In this document: one piece after another, positions 32,869 to 44,981 of the stretch
How the letters are laid out: each line of letters opens with the position of its first letter
Numbering within the stretch: the first letter of the stretch is position 1
Assembly (NCBI RefSeq): GCF_958450345.1
Contig: NC_088783.1
Location: 87,937,895-88,001,894, forward strand
Direction: 5' to 3'
Origin: Calliphora vicina
Lineage: Eukaryota > Arthropoda > Insecta > Diptera > Calliphoridae
DNA: 64,000 nucleotides
Notes under the pieces: generated by a model
Seen by the model: the letters and a program-made list of their open reading frames with translations, nothing else
Told to the model about the DNA's origin: nothing
Databases searched by the model: none
Position numbers and translations under genes: made by a program

Positions 32869-35215
32869 CAGTGTTGCCACAACCTCAAAACGTTTGTAAC
32901 CAAGTTTGTTTAAAAAAAATAACCCAAATGCTAAAAATGTAACCAAAAAAAATTTATTGTAAACGTCATGTTTTTATACTTCAAGATAAATTTTATGTCA
33001 AGATTTCACCATTTACAATATTATGAAAATTAGTTCTTTACCCGACATTGCCTCACGCATCAAAACACACATAATGTTCAAGTCAGTTATTTCATGAAGT
33101 ACATTTTAAAAAAATTAAAAGATTTACATTCAGTAAAAATAATTGTATAAAATAAAAAAAAAAATATATTTAATTAAAAATTATTCCGGTAGATTTTTCT
33201 GAATATTTTGTGATTAAGGAGAAGAAAATTTTACATGATATTTTGTTGTTGGACAAGAGATTTGCGCAACTAAATTGCCTAGTGTGAATGGGGTCAAAAG
33301 CTTTTCAAATATTACACTTTTTCTGTGGTTTTGCTGAACATTTTTCATTTTAAAGATATCTGCATGCAGCCTGCGACATATGATATTGGTAATTTTTATT
33401 AGAGTATTTTTAATAAAATCTAAACAAATAGCTAAGGTTGAAGCTAGCTAACTAAATATTATATTTAAACTTTCTTGTTCACATATTTTTAATCTTATTC
33501 AATTTAAAGAATCGATCAGAGGAATTAAAATTGACATTTTAATTTGGCGCAGCGAAAAATATAATTGATAACACATATATGGGACATTTATTTTTAAAAC
33601 TTTCTTTATTTTTTTGGGCAGCTCTTGTTTTTAAAATATCGCGGTTTTAATTTGTTTGGTTATTCTATATGTACATATAACCATTATTCTATTATACATT
33701 TATTTTTAAAACTTATCGCGGTTTTAATTTGTTTGGTTATTCTATATGTTTCTTCTTATTGTTTAAATATTCCATAAATTGAATAAAATGTATAAATAAA
33801 TCTGATACAAAAAAATAGTAGTGTTTTTAATAATCTACTTTGATAAAAATTTTAAGATATTTTCACCAAAAACGCTGCGTATAGCCTAGTACTCTGTTCA
33901 TATTTGCGAAAAATTATGGTTTTTTCATGCGAAAAATTTTACATGGTGTTTGACAGCTAGCTGTTGGTTTTAATTTCGTGCGAAAGAAGAGCTGCGTATG
34001 TTATTTCGTGTGGAAAAATAAGGTTGCCAGATTTATTTCACATGTTTTCCACAATAAAAACAGAGTACTACTTTTGCGAAATTATTTCGCATATATTTCA
34101 TTCCAAATATTTTATATGTAGTTTGACAGCATTTCGCACGAAATTTTGAACAGAGTACCTAGCTTATGACGTAAATACAAAATTCAAATTTATATTGCTG
34201 TAGTTAAATTTAAACGTGTATTAAGAAATAAGATCTAAGTACCTAAAAAATTAATTTGATGTAAAATTTCGGTGTATTATCTAAATCCATGGTAGGCGTT
34301 CATATTGTTGAGGTTACGATGATTTTCGTCAAACAACCCGAATGTGAACAATAGAGCGTAAAAATACACACAATTCATTCAGTTTCTTGATTTTGTTGTG
34401 GATATTTTATTTTTTACCCAAAAGAGCACACAAATTAAATGCCTCTTTTTGCGTACCACTGATCTAAATACATATTTCATTACATTTTTAACTAATTTTT
34501 CATTTTAATTAAAAACTATGTGCACTTTAATGTGCAGTATTAAATTTTTATTTAGGATAAAGCTAAAATAGTCAAATTTCAACATTCTTGAAATATCAGA
34601 AAAATATTCCAAAACATCTACCAGAATTACTATACTCAAAAGAAACATATGTATGTTTACGTAGACCAGTATCATGCTAACAAAAATTTCATATTCTAAG
34701 TTGTAGTACCCAAAATTTAGAGGAAAAAGGTCAAAAAATCGGATATGTAATGTGAATATAAAAACGGCGATATTTCGAAAACGCGAGTAGACTGGAAAAA
34801 ACAAGTTTAAATAGTACTGAGGGTTCATCAACTCTTACAAAACGAAATTGAAATTTTCGGCACCAAAATGTCAGTTCCGCTTTGTAATTAAACCAATATT
34901 GGGAACTCATTTACATTCCTAAATCACAAAAATCGTAAATATCTTTTTAAAAAATTATTCGTTCTCAAATCTTTTGATATAATTTCAAAGAGCTTGAATT
35001 GCCAATCACGATAGATATAATTTGTATTACAACAAGTATTAACACATTTTTAGTCCTAGACTAAATATACGATCTCGTTAGGATCGTATATTGAAAAATC
35101 TGTCTATAAAAAAATGTTTTGAAAAAAGTAACCAAAATGGAAAATAAATACACATCTACACATCAGGAATAAAAATAAACAATTTTGGTTATAAATAACC
35201 AAAACGGCAACACTG
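32869..35215. mobile_element. Non-autonomous hAT-type element, 2347 bp
   Basis: The termini CAGTGTTGCC and GGCAACACTG are inverted repeats, flanked by AGCACAAC (32861-32868) and AGCACAAT (35216-35223), an 8-bp duplication with one change. 'ataaccaaa'/'ttggtta' words occur near both ends (32930-32950, 35185-35205). It contains the MITE at 33889-34158. The short frames inside show no transposase motif. Confidence 0.85.
33889..34158. mobile_element. MITE with CTA duplication
   Basis: The ends GTACTCTGTTCA and TGAACAGAGTAC are perfect inverted repeats and are flanked by CTA (33886-33888, 34159-34161). More symmetry follows ('tttgcgaaaaatt', 'gtttgacagc' in both orientations). A partial internal terminus (aacagagtac at 34060-34070) suggests an internal duplication. 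270 bp, non-coding. Confidence 0.8.
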
Positions 35216-35223
35216 AGCACAAT

Positions 35224-36147
35224 ATAAAAAAACCCGTGCAAATCGTCAACAACAAACAAACAAGTTTCCAACTTTGTACTGTGAAGCAGAATCAATTTGC
35301 AATTAAATCTGTCATTTCTAACAGGCTAATCCGATTGGCATGAAATTTCACAGAGGCGTAGCAGCGAAGTATTCGGGACCCTAAATAGGCTTGCCAGTAT
35401 TGGGGATTTGTCCCCAAATATGGGGATTTTGTAATGATTTTGGGGACAGAAAATTTCGTTTGGGGACTGGGGATTTTATTGGGGATATATTAAAATATTT
35501 CGGGGATTTTATGGGGATAAATTATTTAGGATAGGTTTGTTTTTAGTACCGGTAATAGCAATAAGTTATCAATAATTGAACTTTATTTCATGTTCTTTAA
35601 ATTGAAAATGGAGATGTTTAATGCTATTAAATGTGCGTATAATAACACTTAATATGTTACAATCTTTAAATCCAAATCAGTATCTCCAAAAAGTTGTCTA
35701 ATTGTCGAATTTTATGTGCAGATCACAACAAATTTAGATGGTAAGGTTAAATTGAATTTACAATCGGTTATTCTCAACTCGGTTTATCTTTGGATGAATA
35801 TTATCAAAAGTAACTTTGACTAATTTATAAGAATTTTGGTTTGAAGGAACTTTCTTAATATTTTAACAACTAATTTGATCGGGTATTGGCCAATTAATTT
35901 AATATGAAGTTTAGTTTTTGTGAAAATTTCAAGAAAAACAATATTTGGGGATTTTTGATCAATGATAAATTGTTCAACGCAGTTTATCTAAAATCAAAGT
36001 TTTTAATATATTCTTAAAGCCCTTGATATAAATCATACTGCCGTATACTAAATTATTGTCTGTCCTTTTCAAATAATGTTTCCCTAAAACCCCGAAAATA
36101 TGCTACATGTTTCACCCTCAATTTTATCAATGGGTTAGAAAGGCACA
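35224..36147. other. Intergenic stretch with GGGGA-rich repeat piece
   Basis: 35389-35520 starts TAGGCTTGCCAG, the same terminus as the right end of the 6.2-kb hAT-type element, and repeats 'tggggat' and 'tttggggac' words about ten times. No partner terminus is found, so it may be one end of a truncated hAT relative. The remainder is AT-rich without features. Confidence 0.45.
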
Positions 36148-36151
36148 ATAT

Positions 36152-36753
36152 TGTTACGTTTTAACCTTTTCAAAACGCTGGTTTATTTCCTTTAAATAAA
36201 CCGGATACTTTTGATTGCAAATAAAAGCCGTTTAGTAGTTTAAAAATTGTAACAACTCTTTATTTATTTAAAATGTACAACAACAACAGAATTAAATAGC
36301 CACTCAATGTTTTCTTATACACGTTTATAAATTCTCAGAATTACAGACACAATTTATAATGTACACGAATTTACTTTGAAAACAAACACAACACACTTTA
36401 AGGCACTTAGATGATGTTTTCTCGAAAAGCGTCTCTGATCAACTCACTAACGACTGCAACCTCTGCCACTATTTATAACACTGCATTACCATCTAGAAAG
36501 CTCTTTAACTGTCAAAGTTCGAATATTCTAGATCATACGCCATCTGTGGTGTACTTTCTACAATGTTCTTTAACTGATTATTCGAACTCGAATACAGCGT
36601 TGCCAACTTACAATCAAATCAACTGAAAGCTTTTATTTAACAATGCCCACAGATATGTTACAGTTTTACAGCACTGTTACTTAAAAGCATTATGCTACTT
36701 TTAAATCAGCCGTTAAAATCGTTATATTTGAATTCAAATATAATTTTGTAACA
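36152..36753. mobile_element. Solo LTR, copy 1 (602 bp)
   Basis: The sequence begins TGTTACGTTTTAACC and ends TTTTGTAACA, the TG...CA form of LTRs, with a short inverted TGTTAC/GTAACA. It is flanked by ATAT on both sides (36148-36151, 36754-36757), a 4-bp duplication as made by gypsy-type integrases. There are no internal genes. It is homologous to 45647-46247 and 53244-54679, in the same orientation. Confidence 0.88.
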
Positions 36754-36819
36754 ATATTTTAAACAGATTTTCTTGATATTGTTTTTGAAGTTCGTTTGTG
36801 TAAGGAAATAGTTTTTGTA

Positions 36820-37145
36820 TTTATACCCTACACCATGACACAACAATATAAGGTAAACTCAGTAGAAAATAATTCTCAATTATACAATTATTGTAACGTC
36901 AAACAAAAGAAAACATGAAAAAATATGAAAAAAATCAAAGTTTGTCGTTATAGGGGTAAATATTGAAAACTCTCCCTAGTGATTCTACCTTCTACAATTA
37001 TTGTATCATGCCCTACACCGGAAATTCTCCCGACTCGGTTGCTACAAATGGCTGAGATATAAGGAAAAACAGGATAACCTCGTTTTTTGATCGATATCCA
37101 ATAATAGATATTTCAAAGACCTTTGCAATGGCGTATATATGTAAG
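36820..37145. repeat. Fragment of a dispersed Helentron-like repeat
   Basis: Contains 'tttataccctacaccatgac', a hairpin-like 'acaattattgta' pair, 'ctacaccggaaattctccc' and 'ggctgagatataaggaaaaa', wording that also appears in the dispersed family around 8.1-10.3 kb and 48.1-50.5 kb. No coding. Confidence 0.4.
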
Positions 37146-37970
37146 CAGCGTTGCCACTCATAAAATATTTTTCCTACCAAATTTCAGATTAGAAACTACC
37201 AAAGCCTACAAAAACCTACCAAATTTTAAATATTTGTGAAATGCTATTTGGATTCCTTTCGAAATTAATAGTTAAATTAAAATTATATTATTGCTTCTAT
37301 AGCATTCATCCTGAGGATGAATATTATTTAATTACACTACAATCATAAATATGTCACATCTAAAAATTGTGTGTGAAACGTTTTATAATTGACCGTAAGC
37401 CCCATATAAGGCCCATTTCTAAAACTTATTTTAAGGAGCATAAAACTCCTAAAAGTGTTGGTATCCCCACAAAATTCAACACAAATAAGTTTCATGGCGA
37501 TCGGTACATAATTGGTCATAGCTGCCCACTTCTGAAAATCACTCACGAAAATAAATTATTGAAATTATAAAAGAAAAATGTTTTAGTTCACTATTTATTA
37601 CTTCTTTTAACAATATACAATAATTTTGAAATATTTAAAATGTGTAAATTAAATGTATAATACGTTAAAAGTTTTAGTATTGCAAGGCCTTTGGCATTTT
37701 ATGAACTGAACACTACTAAATACGTACACATTTACTTGACTAAACTAAAAATTTAAGATAATTCTGTCTTCATATTTTATAAATAATTTTATTATTTTGA
37801 ATTAACATAGTTTTTTTGTTAAGTTTTTTGTTAATTTGTTCTTAAAAATACATATTCAAAAAACCTACCAAAATGCGACAAAAAACGGAACAAACCTACC
37901 AAACCCAAAAGTCAATTTGTTAACTTAAAACTACCAATTTTGGTCCAATTGGACCAAAGCGGCAACGCTG
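37146..37970. mobile_element. hAT-type element with CAGCGTTGCC ends
   Basis: Ends CAGCGTTGCCAC and GGCAACGCTG are inverted repeats 825 bp apart; 'cctaccaaa' is repeated near both. The flanks do not form a duplication: the right flank is a Tc1 relic and the left a dispersed repeat, so one side was rearranged after insertion. Inside, 37390-37550 carries the 'cccatataaggccca' dispersed repeat also seen at 49140-49430. Confidence 0.7.
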
Positions 37971-37976
37971 CTATCC

Positions 37977-38438
37977 ACCGTAAAGCATGGTGGGGGTTAG
38001 GTGATGGTGTGGGGGTGTATGGCGGCAAGTGGCATATTTATTGATAGTTTGATGAGCAAAACCGATTACCTAAACATTCTTATAGAAAATATGGAACCTA
38101 TCATTAGAAAATTAAATTTAGACCGAACCTGGATCTTCCAACAGGACAACTATCCGAAGCATACTTCTTAACTTGTTAAAGAATGGTTGTTGTATCATAC
38201 ACCGAAACAACTGGAACAACCCCCACAGTCACCGAACATTAATCCCATTGAACATCTGTGGTAGCATTTGGACAGACAGATCAGAAAATGAAATATTACC
38301 AGCAATGACTCTCTACACGAAATCCTGCAGGAAGAGTGGTTCAACATCCCAACATCGGTGACATCAAAATTGGTAGAAACAATGCCAAGGAGGCTTGAAA
38401 CTGTTTTAAAACCCAAAAGATGTCAAATAAAATACTAA
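37977..38438 (+). pseudogene. Tc1-like transposase, C-terminal part
   Basis: The frame reads 'STVKHGGG', a stop, 'VMVWGCMAASGIFIDSLM', 'WIFQQDNYPKHTS', a stop, 'KQLEQPPQSPNINPIEHLW', a stop and 'LVETMPRRLETVLK' to a natural-looking end at 38438. The second catalytic Asp (QQDN) and Glu (NPIEHLW) are present; the first-Asp region and the DNA-binding half are missing. It belongs to a different Tc1 lineage from the 3178-4824 element. At least three stops and one frame change. Confidence 0.85.
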
Positions 38439-38619
38439 ACACGTTTTTTCTTCTAATTTCCCTAAACTGTACACTTTCTTTTGACGCGTTAAAAATGGAG
38501 TATTTTTGGTTTTGTTGTTACTGTTTTTGTTGCAGTTGAACTAGTTTAGTTTTTTGTTTATATATTGAAAGAGAACAATTAAATGTTTTGTTAAATATAC
38601 TAGAACTGGAGAACAAATA

Positions 38620-40395
38620 GTGTTTTTTTATTAGCGCATTCCATTGCGTCTTACATGAAGTTGCATCTTTTTCCTACGTAAGATGAAATTCTGCTGCGAT
38701 TTTTCTGAATGTAGTGAATTTACTTTACACCTACTTCCATCCATCATTACCAGGGCAACCAAAAATATGCAATATCATATTTTTTGCTGTGCGTCGTATA
38801 AATATATGAGTTAGTTATATATCCGTTTCAGACAATTTTAAGAATTTTGGCATCGATTTGTTAGTGCATAATTTTGCATATTTTGCTCTTTACTGCATAT
38901 TTTAGCATATTTTGCGTTTTTTAGCATATTTTTGCATATTTAACTCATAACTGCATATTTTTGTTGCATATTTTCTTTTATTTTTCATTATTTTATTTTC
39001 CTGTTATAATTTTATTGTTTGTATTGTAATTTTTCATTTCTATATTTCACTATTTTGTCTAAGCCACTTAAATACAAAAATAGAGTACCCATTATCGACT
39101 TATCTTCATAGAATTTTCGTTGACTTAAGGGTGCTTAGTTTCCATATATTTCAATTAAACTAAAAATATACACACACAAATATTAAAATTTAACAAATAG
39201 CAAAAATACGTAAAAAATTTAAATTAAATTCCAAAATTGTATGTTATTATGGGCAACTTCATAACAAATTTTTGGATACATTTAAAAGAAGGAATTTAAG
39301 GCAGCTTGAGACAGTTATGGTTGGGCATTAATAGTTTACCACTAATGTAAAATTGAATAAGTATTCAACAGATGTTCAGAATATTAAGATCCATCGAAAA
39401 TTTCGCGTTCAAAACCCGTTGATATATGTATTTACATAACTTGTAAAATAAAAGTTATTAAGAAATCATTAAAAAACAATATACGTGGATATCGATAGAC
39501 GATACAATGGATAAGAAAGGAAGAAACATGGGAATTTTGGGTCCCAATGATAAAACTTGAATAAAAAGTTTTTTTTATATTTTTTTAATTGCAGTCATTC
39601 CACTATTGTAAGGCTTTTTTGTAATTCTATTTAAATTTTAGAAGCCGTATTCAGATATTAATCTAGATACATGATGAATGCTCCAAAATCCATTTAAATT
39701 TTTACCAAAAAATGACACAGGCTATTCATAGAGTTTTTGAAACATTATTTAAATGGTAAAAAATATATATAGAATAGAAACATTTCGAGAAATTGATTGG
39801 GTACATCCTCAGTAGGGATCCTATAAACATTGGGACACATGGATTGAGAAAGTAAAATATTATGCCACTAATTACTAAAAAAAGTTTGAAGTATTACGCA
39901 GTTTAAAAGATGAGACAAATCAATTGATTAAGATTGTCTAAGAAACTCAAAAATCTAAAACAAAGATTTAGTTTAAAAATTTTAAAACTTAAGTAAACAC
40001 ATAGTAATTTATTGCTAAATATAATAAAATGAATTGAATCAAACTATTTTCACGTAGTGCCAAATTCACTAAAATCGAAATTTAATCCTATAATAACCAA
40101 TTTTAATTTATGAGCTCAATATTTTATTTACTTCATAAATATTTTTTTAATGAAATTTCGAAATCAAACAATAACCAACTATTTTTATGTGCATATTTTT
40201 TATATTTTAAGAGCATATTTTTCGTTTTTAAGTGCATATTTTATGCGCATAAAACACTTTTTTTAGAGCATATTTTTGGTTGCCCTGATCATTACTGTTT
40301 GCGTTCATCCCAGTGAACCAAATATCTCTTTCAATACGTTTATCCACCAATGTATTGCGCTCTGAATCGCTCCCTACAAAAATGCTAAAAATATG
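38620..40395 (-). pseudogene. Myb/SANT-like relic split by a hAT insertion
   Basis: On the minus strand an acceptor-like 'atttttgtag' near 40378 precedes a frame 'SDSERNTLVDKRIERDIWF', 'GMNANSND'. Leaving out 38751-40287 and one copy of the 8-bp duplication, the same frame continues 'GWK', stops, and 'TFRKIAAEFHLT', 'EKDATSCKTQWNALIKK' down to about 38625. The W..L/F.KIA..F and C...W..L pattern is that of Myb/SANT-like DNA-binding proteins often encoded by Harbinger-class transposons. There are in-frame stops. Assignment is tentative. Confidence 0.35.
38751..40287. mobile_element. Non-autonomous hAT-type element, 1537 bp
   Basis: Ends CAGGGCAACCAAAAATATGC and its exact complement are inverted repeats, flanked by a perfect 8-bp duplication ATCATTAC (38743-38750, 40288-40295). 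Near both ends GCATATTTT is repeated (more than ten times at 38868-38990; again at 40190-40280), the likely transposase-binding sites. There is no transposase. Confidence 0.93.
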
Positions 40396-40399
40396 TTTT

Positions 40400-40979
40400 T
40401 GTCCAAATATAATTACATATGTTTAATTATACTTACATGTAACATAATTTGTTTACATTTTTTTGCAGGTGGCTCGCTTTCCATTTTTTTAATTCAAAAT
40501 TATTTCGATATTTTTATTTTAATTTTTCAATTTAAACTTTGAATTTCTGCTTTTCAGATATTTTAAATCAAATGTCAAAAATTCTACTAGCCCCCAGGCC
40601 TAGTGAAATTTTATTCACCTCAGAAGTGTCAAAATTTTACTTTCTACAATACTTTGATTCCGTTTCACACACGCCCTTAATATGAATTTCAAATTGATAT
40701 TTAAGATCGAGAAAGCCTTGAGAATTACGTTTACTACGAATATCAAGAGAAATTTTAAAATTTTTGACTTTGTGTTTGTTAGAATAAGAATAATAAAAAA
40801 CAAAAATTAAAATGTCCAAAAATTTACAAAACAATATTTTATTTATGTTTGTAAAAATTAAAAGACCAGATTTTGTGGTTGGACTAATTATATTTAAATT
40901 ATCTTGGTAATCAGTTAAATCGATCCATAAATGGCTGAGATATACTATTTTTTCGACCAATAAAAAATACAAATACAGG
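40400..40979. other. AT-rich flank of the LINE insertion
   Basis: No gene is recognised. The minus-strand frame 40637-40990 is overlapped by another and lacks known motifs. The end of the stretch provides the target duplicated by the LINE. Confidence 0.45.
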
Positions 40980-41002
40980 TAGGCCTCCATTTAGTCTATC
41001 GT

Positions 41003-41900
41003 CCTTCCTCTTGAAAACCATGGAAAGGTTGATTGATCTGCACCTTCGTTCATCGATTAACCCGAACCGACTATCCTTGTCTCAACATGCCTACATGTAG
41101 GGCAGATCTGTTGAGACTGCTTTACATTCGCTTGTGGGATTCGTAGAGAAATCACTCGAGCACAGGGAATATACATTGGTGGCCTTCTTGGATATTGAGG
41201 GGCCTTTAACAAGGTGACGCCAGAGACGATCCTTTCGGGTCTAGGCGATCTGGATATATATCAATCTATTATCTGCTTCATAGGTAGACTTATGACCAAT
41301 AGAGTCATTATCTCTTCTATGGGAACTGCTACTATTTTTAGATTAGCGAACCGAGGCACTCCACAGGGAGGGGTTTTATCTCCACTCTTGTGGAATCTTG
41401 CCATTAATACATTACTCATGAAATTAGATTCCATGAAGTGCAAAACTGTTGCATATGCTGATTATGTTGCCGTAGCTGTTTGTGGGAAACACCTGGACAC
41501 ATTATCACAATGCCTACAAACTTCACTTAGTACACTCAGCCAGTGGAGCACTGCTAGTGGACTGGGTGTGAATCCTGGGAAAACGGAGCTTGTGCTTTTC
41601 TCCAGAAGGTACAAAATCCCCTCGTTCCCACTACCGCGCCCTAACGGAGTGGAACTTAAGCTCTCGGATAGTGCTAAGTATCTGGAAATTATTCTAGACT
41701 CTAAGCTATCCTGGAGCCAGAATATTCATGCGAGAGCGTTCAAGGCGGCTATCGCCATATATGCCTGCAGAAGGGCCATTGGGAGTACCTGGGGAATAAG
41801 CCATAGGAATGCGAAATGGATTGTCGATATTCGATACTAATGTATGGAGCACTAGTTTGGTGGGAGGCTCTAAGTAAATCCACCTACTGTGGGATAATTT
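41003..41900 (+). pseudogene. LINE reverse transcriptase domain, inactive
   Basis: The frame starts within the RT fingers ('FLLKTMERLIDLHL', 'LSLSQHAYM', stop at 41098-41100). 'TLVAFLDIEG' is the first catalytic Asp motif and is followed by a 1-base shift near 41203. 'RGTPQGGVLSPLLWNL' is the conserved palm motif. The YADD box reads YADY (about 41455-41466), so the second essential Asp is lost. 'GLGVNPGKTELVLFSRR' and 'DSKLSWSQN' follow. A frame change near 41835 and a stop near 41899 precede the downstream part. Not able to code for active enzyme. Confidence 0.9.
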
Positions 41901-43100
41901 AGAGAATCCTGCGAATATCTGCACTAATGATTACGGGTGCGGTGCGCAGTACTCCGTCTCGTGCTCTGTTTGTAATGATGCACTGGCTACCGGCTGGTCT
42001 AATGGCCAAACAATTGGCCATCAATTCGGCGGTTAGGTTAAGTACTGTAGGAGCATGGAGGTCCAGATGTACTGGCCATGCGTCTATTTTGGGTATCCCT
42101 ATTAATATTGACTACTGCACTCCCTTACCCTTTATTGACAGGCGCTTCTCTGTGTCATTGGCTGGCGAGTCTCCTTTCTCTATGGACACGCTTGTCATAT
42201 ACACAGATGGCTCCAAGTTTTATATTCCCCATCTTCAGAAGAGGGTGTGTTTCAGGCTACATGACCAATGTAGTGTAATTCAAGCTGAGATTTCAGCGAT
42301 CAAAAGGGCTGTACACTGGATGAAGTACTATAGGCTATTTGGTGTGAATATCTGAATCTGTACCGACAGCAAACCTGCTATCAAATCCCTATCTGGCGTC
42401 TACTCGACATCCAGATTGGTACATGAATGCCGGGTATCTCTTAATGAGATGGCGAGACATTCTAACCTGGAGTTATTCTGGGTGCCTGGTCACTCTGGTG
42501 TACCTGGCAATGCTATTGCGGATGAACTGGCCAAAAGAGGCTCACGTCTACAAATTGACGAGATCGATCACTTGGTCGGTTTGCCGCTATCTTGCTGTAA
42601 GTCAACCATACAGCGTAAATTATTTGAGTGTGCTCAGCTCAGATGGTCTAATTTGACAAATTGCTCGATATCGAGACTCACTTGGCCCGTATTTGACCAT
42701 CATAGGTCAATGTCCCTCACGGGGCTACCTCGGGCTAGGCTACGAGCTCTGATATCAGTGCTCACGGGGCATTGCTTGATAGGTGCGCATGCTAGGAGAT
42801 TGAATACTCCATACAATGACTTCTGTAGGAGTTGCCATGATGAAGACGAGGATGAGACAATTTAACATCTCCTCTGTCTTTGCCCTGCCCTAGCAGGGGT
42901 GCGGACTGCGACAATAGGTAGTCCATTTTTGCACGACCTAGCGGATCTATCTACTCTGGATGTCAGGAGGATGGATTCGTTCATTTGTGCGTCAGGTTAG
43001 TTCAGCATTGAACCCATTTCTGACATGTGAAGGGGTAACACAAAGGGACCAATTTAATGGACCCAAGTGAGCTGGTTGATAACTAGCTGCCTTTATAACC
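41901..43100 (+). pseudogene. LINE RNase H domain and C-terminal region, broken
   Basis: After 'ALMITGAVRSTPSRALFVMM' the frame enters RNase H: 'TLVIYTDGSKF' (first Asp), 'VIQAEISAIKRA' (Glu), a TGA stop at about 42353, 'ICTDSKPAIKSL' (Asp), then 'ELFWVPGHSGVPGNAIADEL' (His and Asp). About ten residues after DGSKF appear to be deleted. The C-terminus has 'LTGLPRARLRALISVLTGHC' and a zinc-knuckle-like 'CRSCHDEDEDETI' followed by a TAA where relatives continue 'HLLC.CP'. The element is dead. Confidence 0.9.
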
Positions 43101-43119
43101 TAACCTAGGCCTCCATTTA

Positions 43120-44239
43120 CGCGGTTTGTTGGGCCCAAAAAAATAGCGTGTAAATCAAATTATACTTTAAATAAACTTATTTTATTTGTTCTTTTAAAAA
43201 CTTACTTAAAACAAAAGTAAAGTAAAAAAACTCAACTAAAAAATTATTTCTTATGGAAAATTAAGGAAAAAATGTCAATTAAAAAAACAAAATACATATT
43301 CTAATACATAAAATAGATCAAAACATAAAAAAAATTCATAAAAATTAACGATGTTTTCAAAATAAAAAAAAAAAACTGTTATTCGCTTGTGGTTTTTTCG
43401 TTTCTTGTTGTTTGTTGCCGCATTACCTGTATTTGCAATATTACTCTTAGTAAAAGCTTAGCGAAACACCAATAGTATGAGTAATAATAAGACAGACTTG
43501 CACGAATTACAACATGAAAACAAACAAAAATCCAAGCGAATCCAAGGCTGCAGTAGTTTTTCAGAACACATTAATCATAGTGAAATTATCTAGACTCTTC
43601 GGTTAAGTGAAAAATTAGGATTTACATATAAATTTACAGCCTGTTTTTAAAAAATTGGCCACGATTCGTCCAAAGAATAATAACAATAAGTGAAACGCTG
43701 TCAAAAAAAAAAAACTAAGTCGGTTGTCATAAAAAACCTAACTCTATGCTTGTATTGGTAAAATTTTGTTTATATGTATTAGTTTTCAAACCACTTTCAC
43801 CACACTCCTCAAACACACAGAGTTGTGAAAAAGCGACCTTAAAAATTATAACAAAATTTTATTACAATTAAATTTAAAAAATTCAAACAATTCTCAAATT
43901 ATTTAATGTATATTTGAACTGGAAAAATTATATAATTAGTTTTTCTGCTTTTTATTCTATAATTTCTGCCAAAATTAAATCTATTTGAATATTTTATTAA
44001 TTTTCAATACCAAATTTTACAAGTGTGTTTTTTTTCAGTTTTAATTTCAACACCCAAAAATTAAAAGTCAAAATAATTAAAAAAAAAATTTTCTTTTGTG
44101 CAAAATATACATGTTTTATATGTGTGGAAAAAAATAAAAGAATATTATGTGTCTGTGAAAAAGTGTGTTAGAATTGCAATTTTCAAGAAAAAGGTTTGAA
44201 GTCAAATCTCTCTCTCAAGTGTGTTGCATTCACATACTA
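43120..44239. other. AT-rich intergenic stretch
   Basis: The start (tacgcggtttgttgggccca) may belong to another dispersed repeat, because the same 'ggcctccattta' word is the LINE target. The rest contains long A/T runs and no recognisable gene, terminal repeat or tandem array. Confidence 0.5.
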
Positions 44240-44247
44240 CTTGTATG

Positions 44248-44973
44248 CAGGGCTGCCAGATGAATTTGGGAAAAAATCGTCAATATCCCGATAAAAAAGA
44301 AAAAAATCGTCATTTCGAATTTTAAAAATCGCCAAAAAAAATTGGAAAATTAAAAAGGTCAAGATTTCTAACAGGAATTTTAAATTTCTACTTAAAAAGT
44401 GAACAAAAACATCACATTTATCAAAAAAATTTCTTAAAATTGAAGTTCATAAATAAGGGATCACTAAAATAAAAAAGTAAAGCTCAATTTAATTATAATA
44501 TAAGATTTCATTCAGAAGTTTTTTTAAATAAAACACATAAAATAGAATTTAACGTCTAAATCTTTATTATGAACCGAAAAAAGAATCTCTGACATTACTT
44601 TTTAAAGATAATTTCATTAAAATATGAAATATATGAAGGTAATAATGCCTGAAATTAAAGCATAAATTCGAGCTTGTAGGCTTCAATTGAATGGGGTACA
44701 TTATATTCTGAATAAATTTTATCAAAATAGAAAAAGTTGCTTTAGAATTTTTCCGTTTTATTTCAGTAATATATTTACAAAAATTGATTTAAAATCTAAA
44801 AATTATAATTGACAAAATTCAAAATCTAAATATTCACCAACAAAATGAGAAAATTCTTTAACTATTTCATAAAATAGTACCATATTTTCATAATGCAGAA
44901 AATCGTCATTTTCGAGAACGAAATCGTCAAAAATCGTCAAAATGACGATAAATCTTCAAATCTGGCAGCTATG
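44248..44973. mobile_element. hAT MITE (CAGGGCTGCCAGAT type), copy 3
   Basis: 726 bp, with the ends shared by 7142-7885 and 21668-22408, and a perfect 8-bp duplication CTTGTATG (44240-44247, 44974-44981). Small internal deletions relative to the other copies. Confidence 0.93.
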
Positions 44974-44981
44974 CTTGTATG

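Larger units (their letters stand above)
40994..43105 (+). mobile_element. 5'-truncated LINE (RT plus RNase H) with 14-bp duplication
   Basis: The sequence TAGGCCTCCATTTA occurs at 40980-40993 and again at 43106-43119, exactly bounding a 2.1-kb segment with reverse transcriptase and RNase H domains. Truncation within the RT domain at the 5' end and a variable-length duplication fit target-primed reverse transcription. The 3' end reads 'ataacctaacc' without a poly(A) tail. Base composition is much richer in GC than the surroundings. RNase H presence points to the I/LOA/R1-side of LINE clades. Confidence 0.93.

Noticed and set aside
34505..34831. 108-residue minus-strand frame inside the hAT at 32869-35215
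   Set aside because: Hydrophobic and Phe/Tyr-rich, as expected from translated AT-rich DNA; no hAT transposase motif.
40637..40990. 117-residue minus-strand open frame
   Set aside because: No motif, low-complexity AT-rich composition, and partly overlaps the LINE target site.
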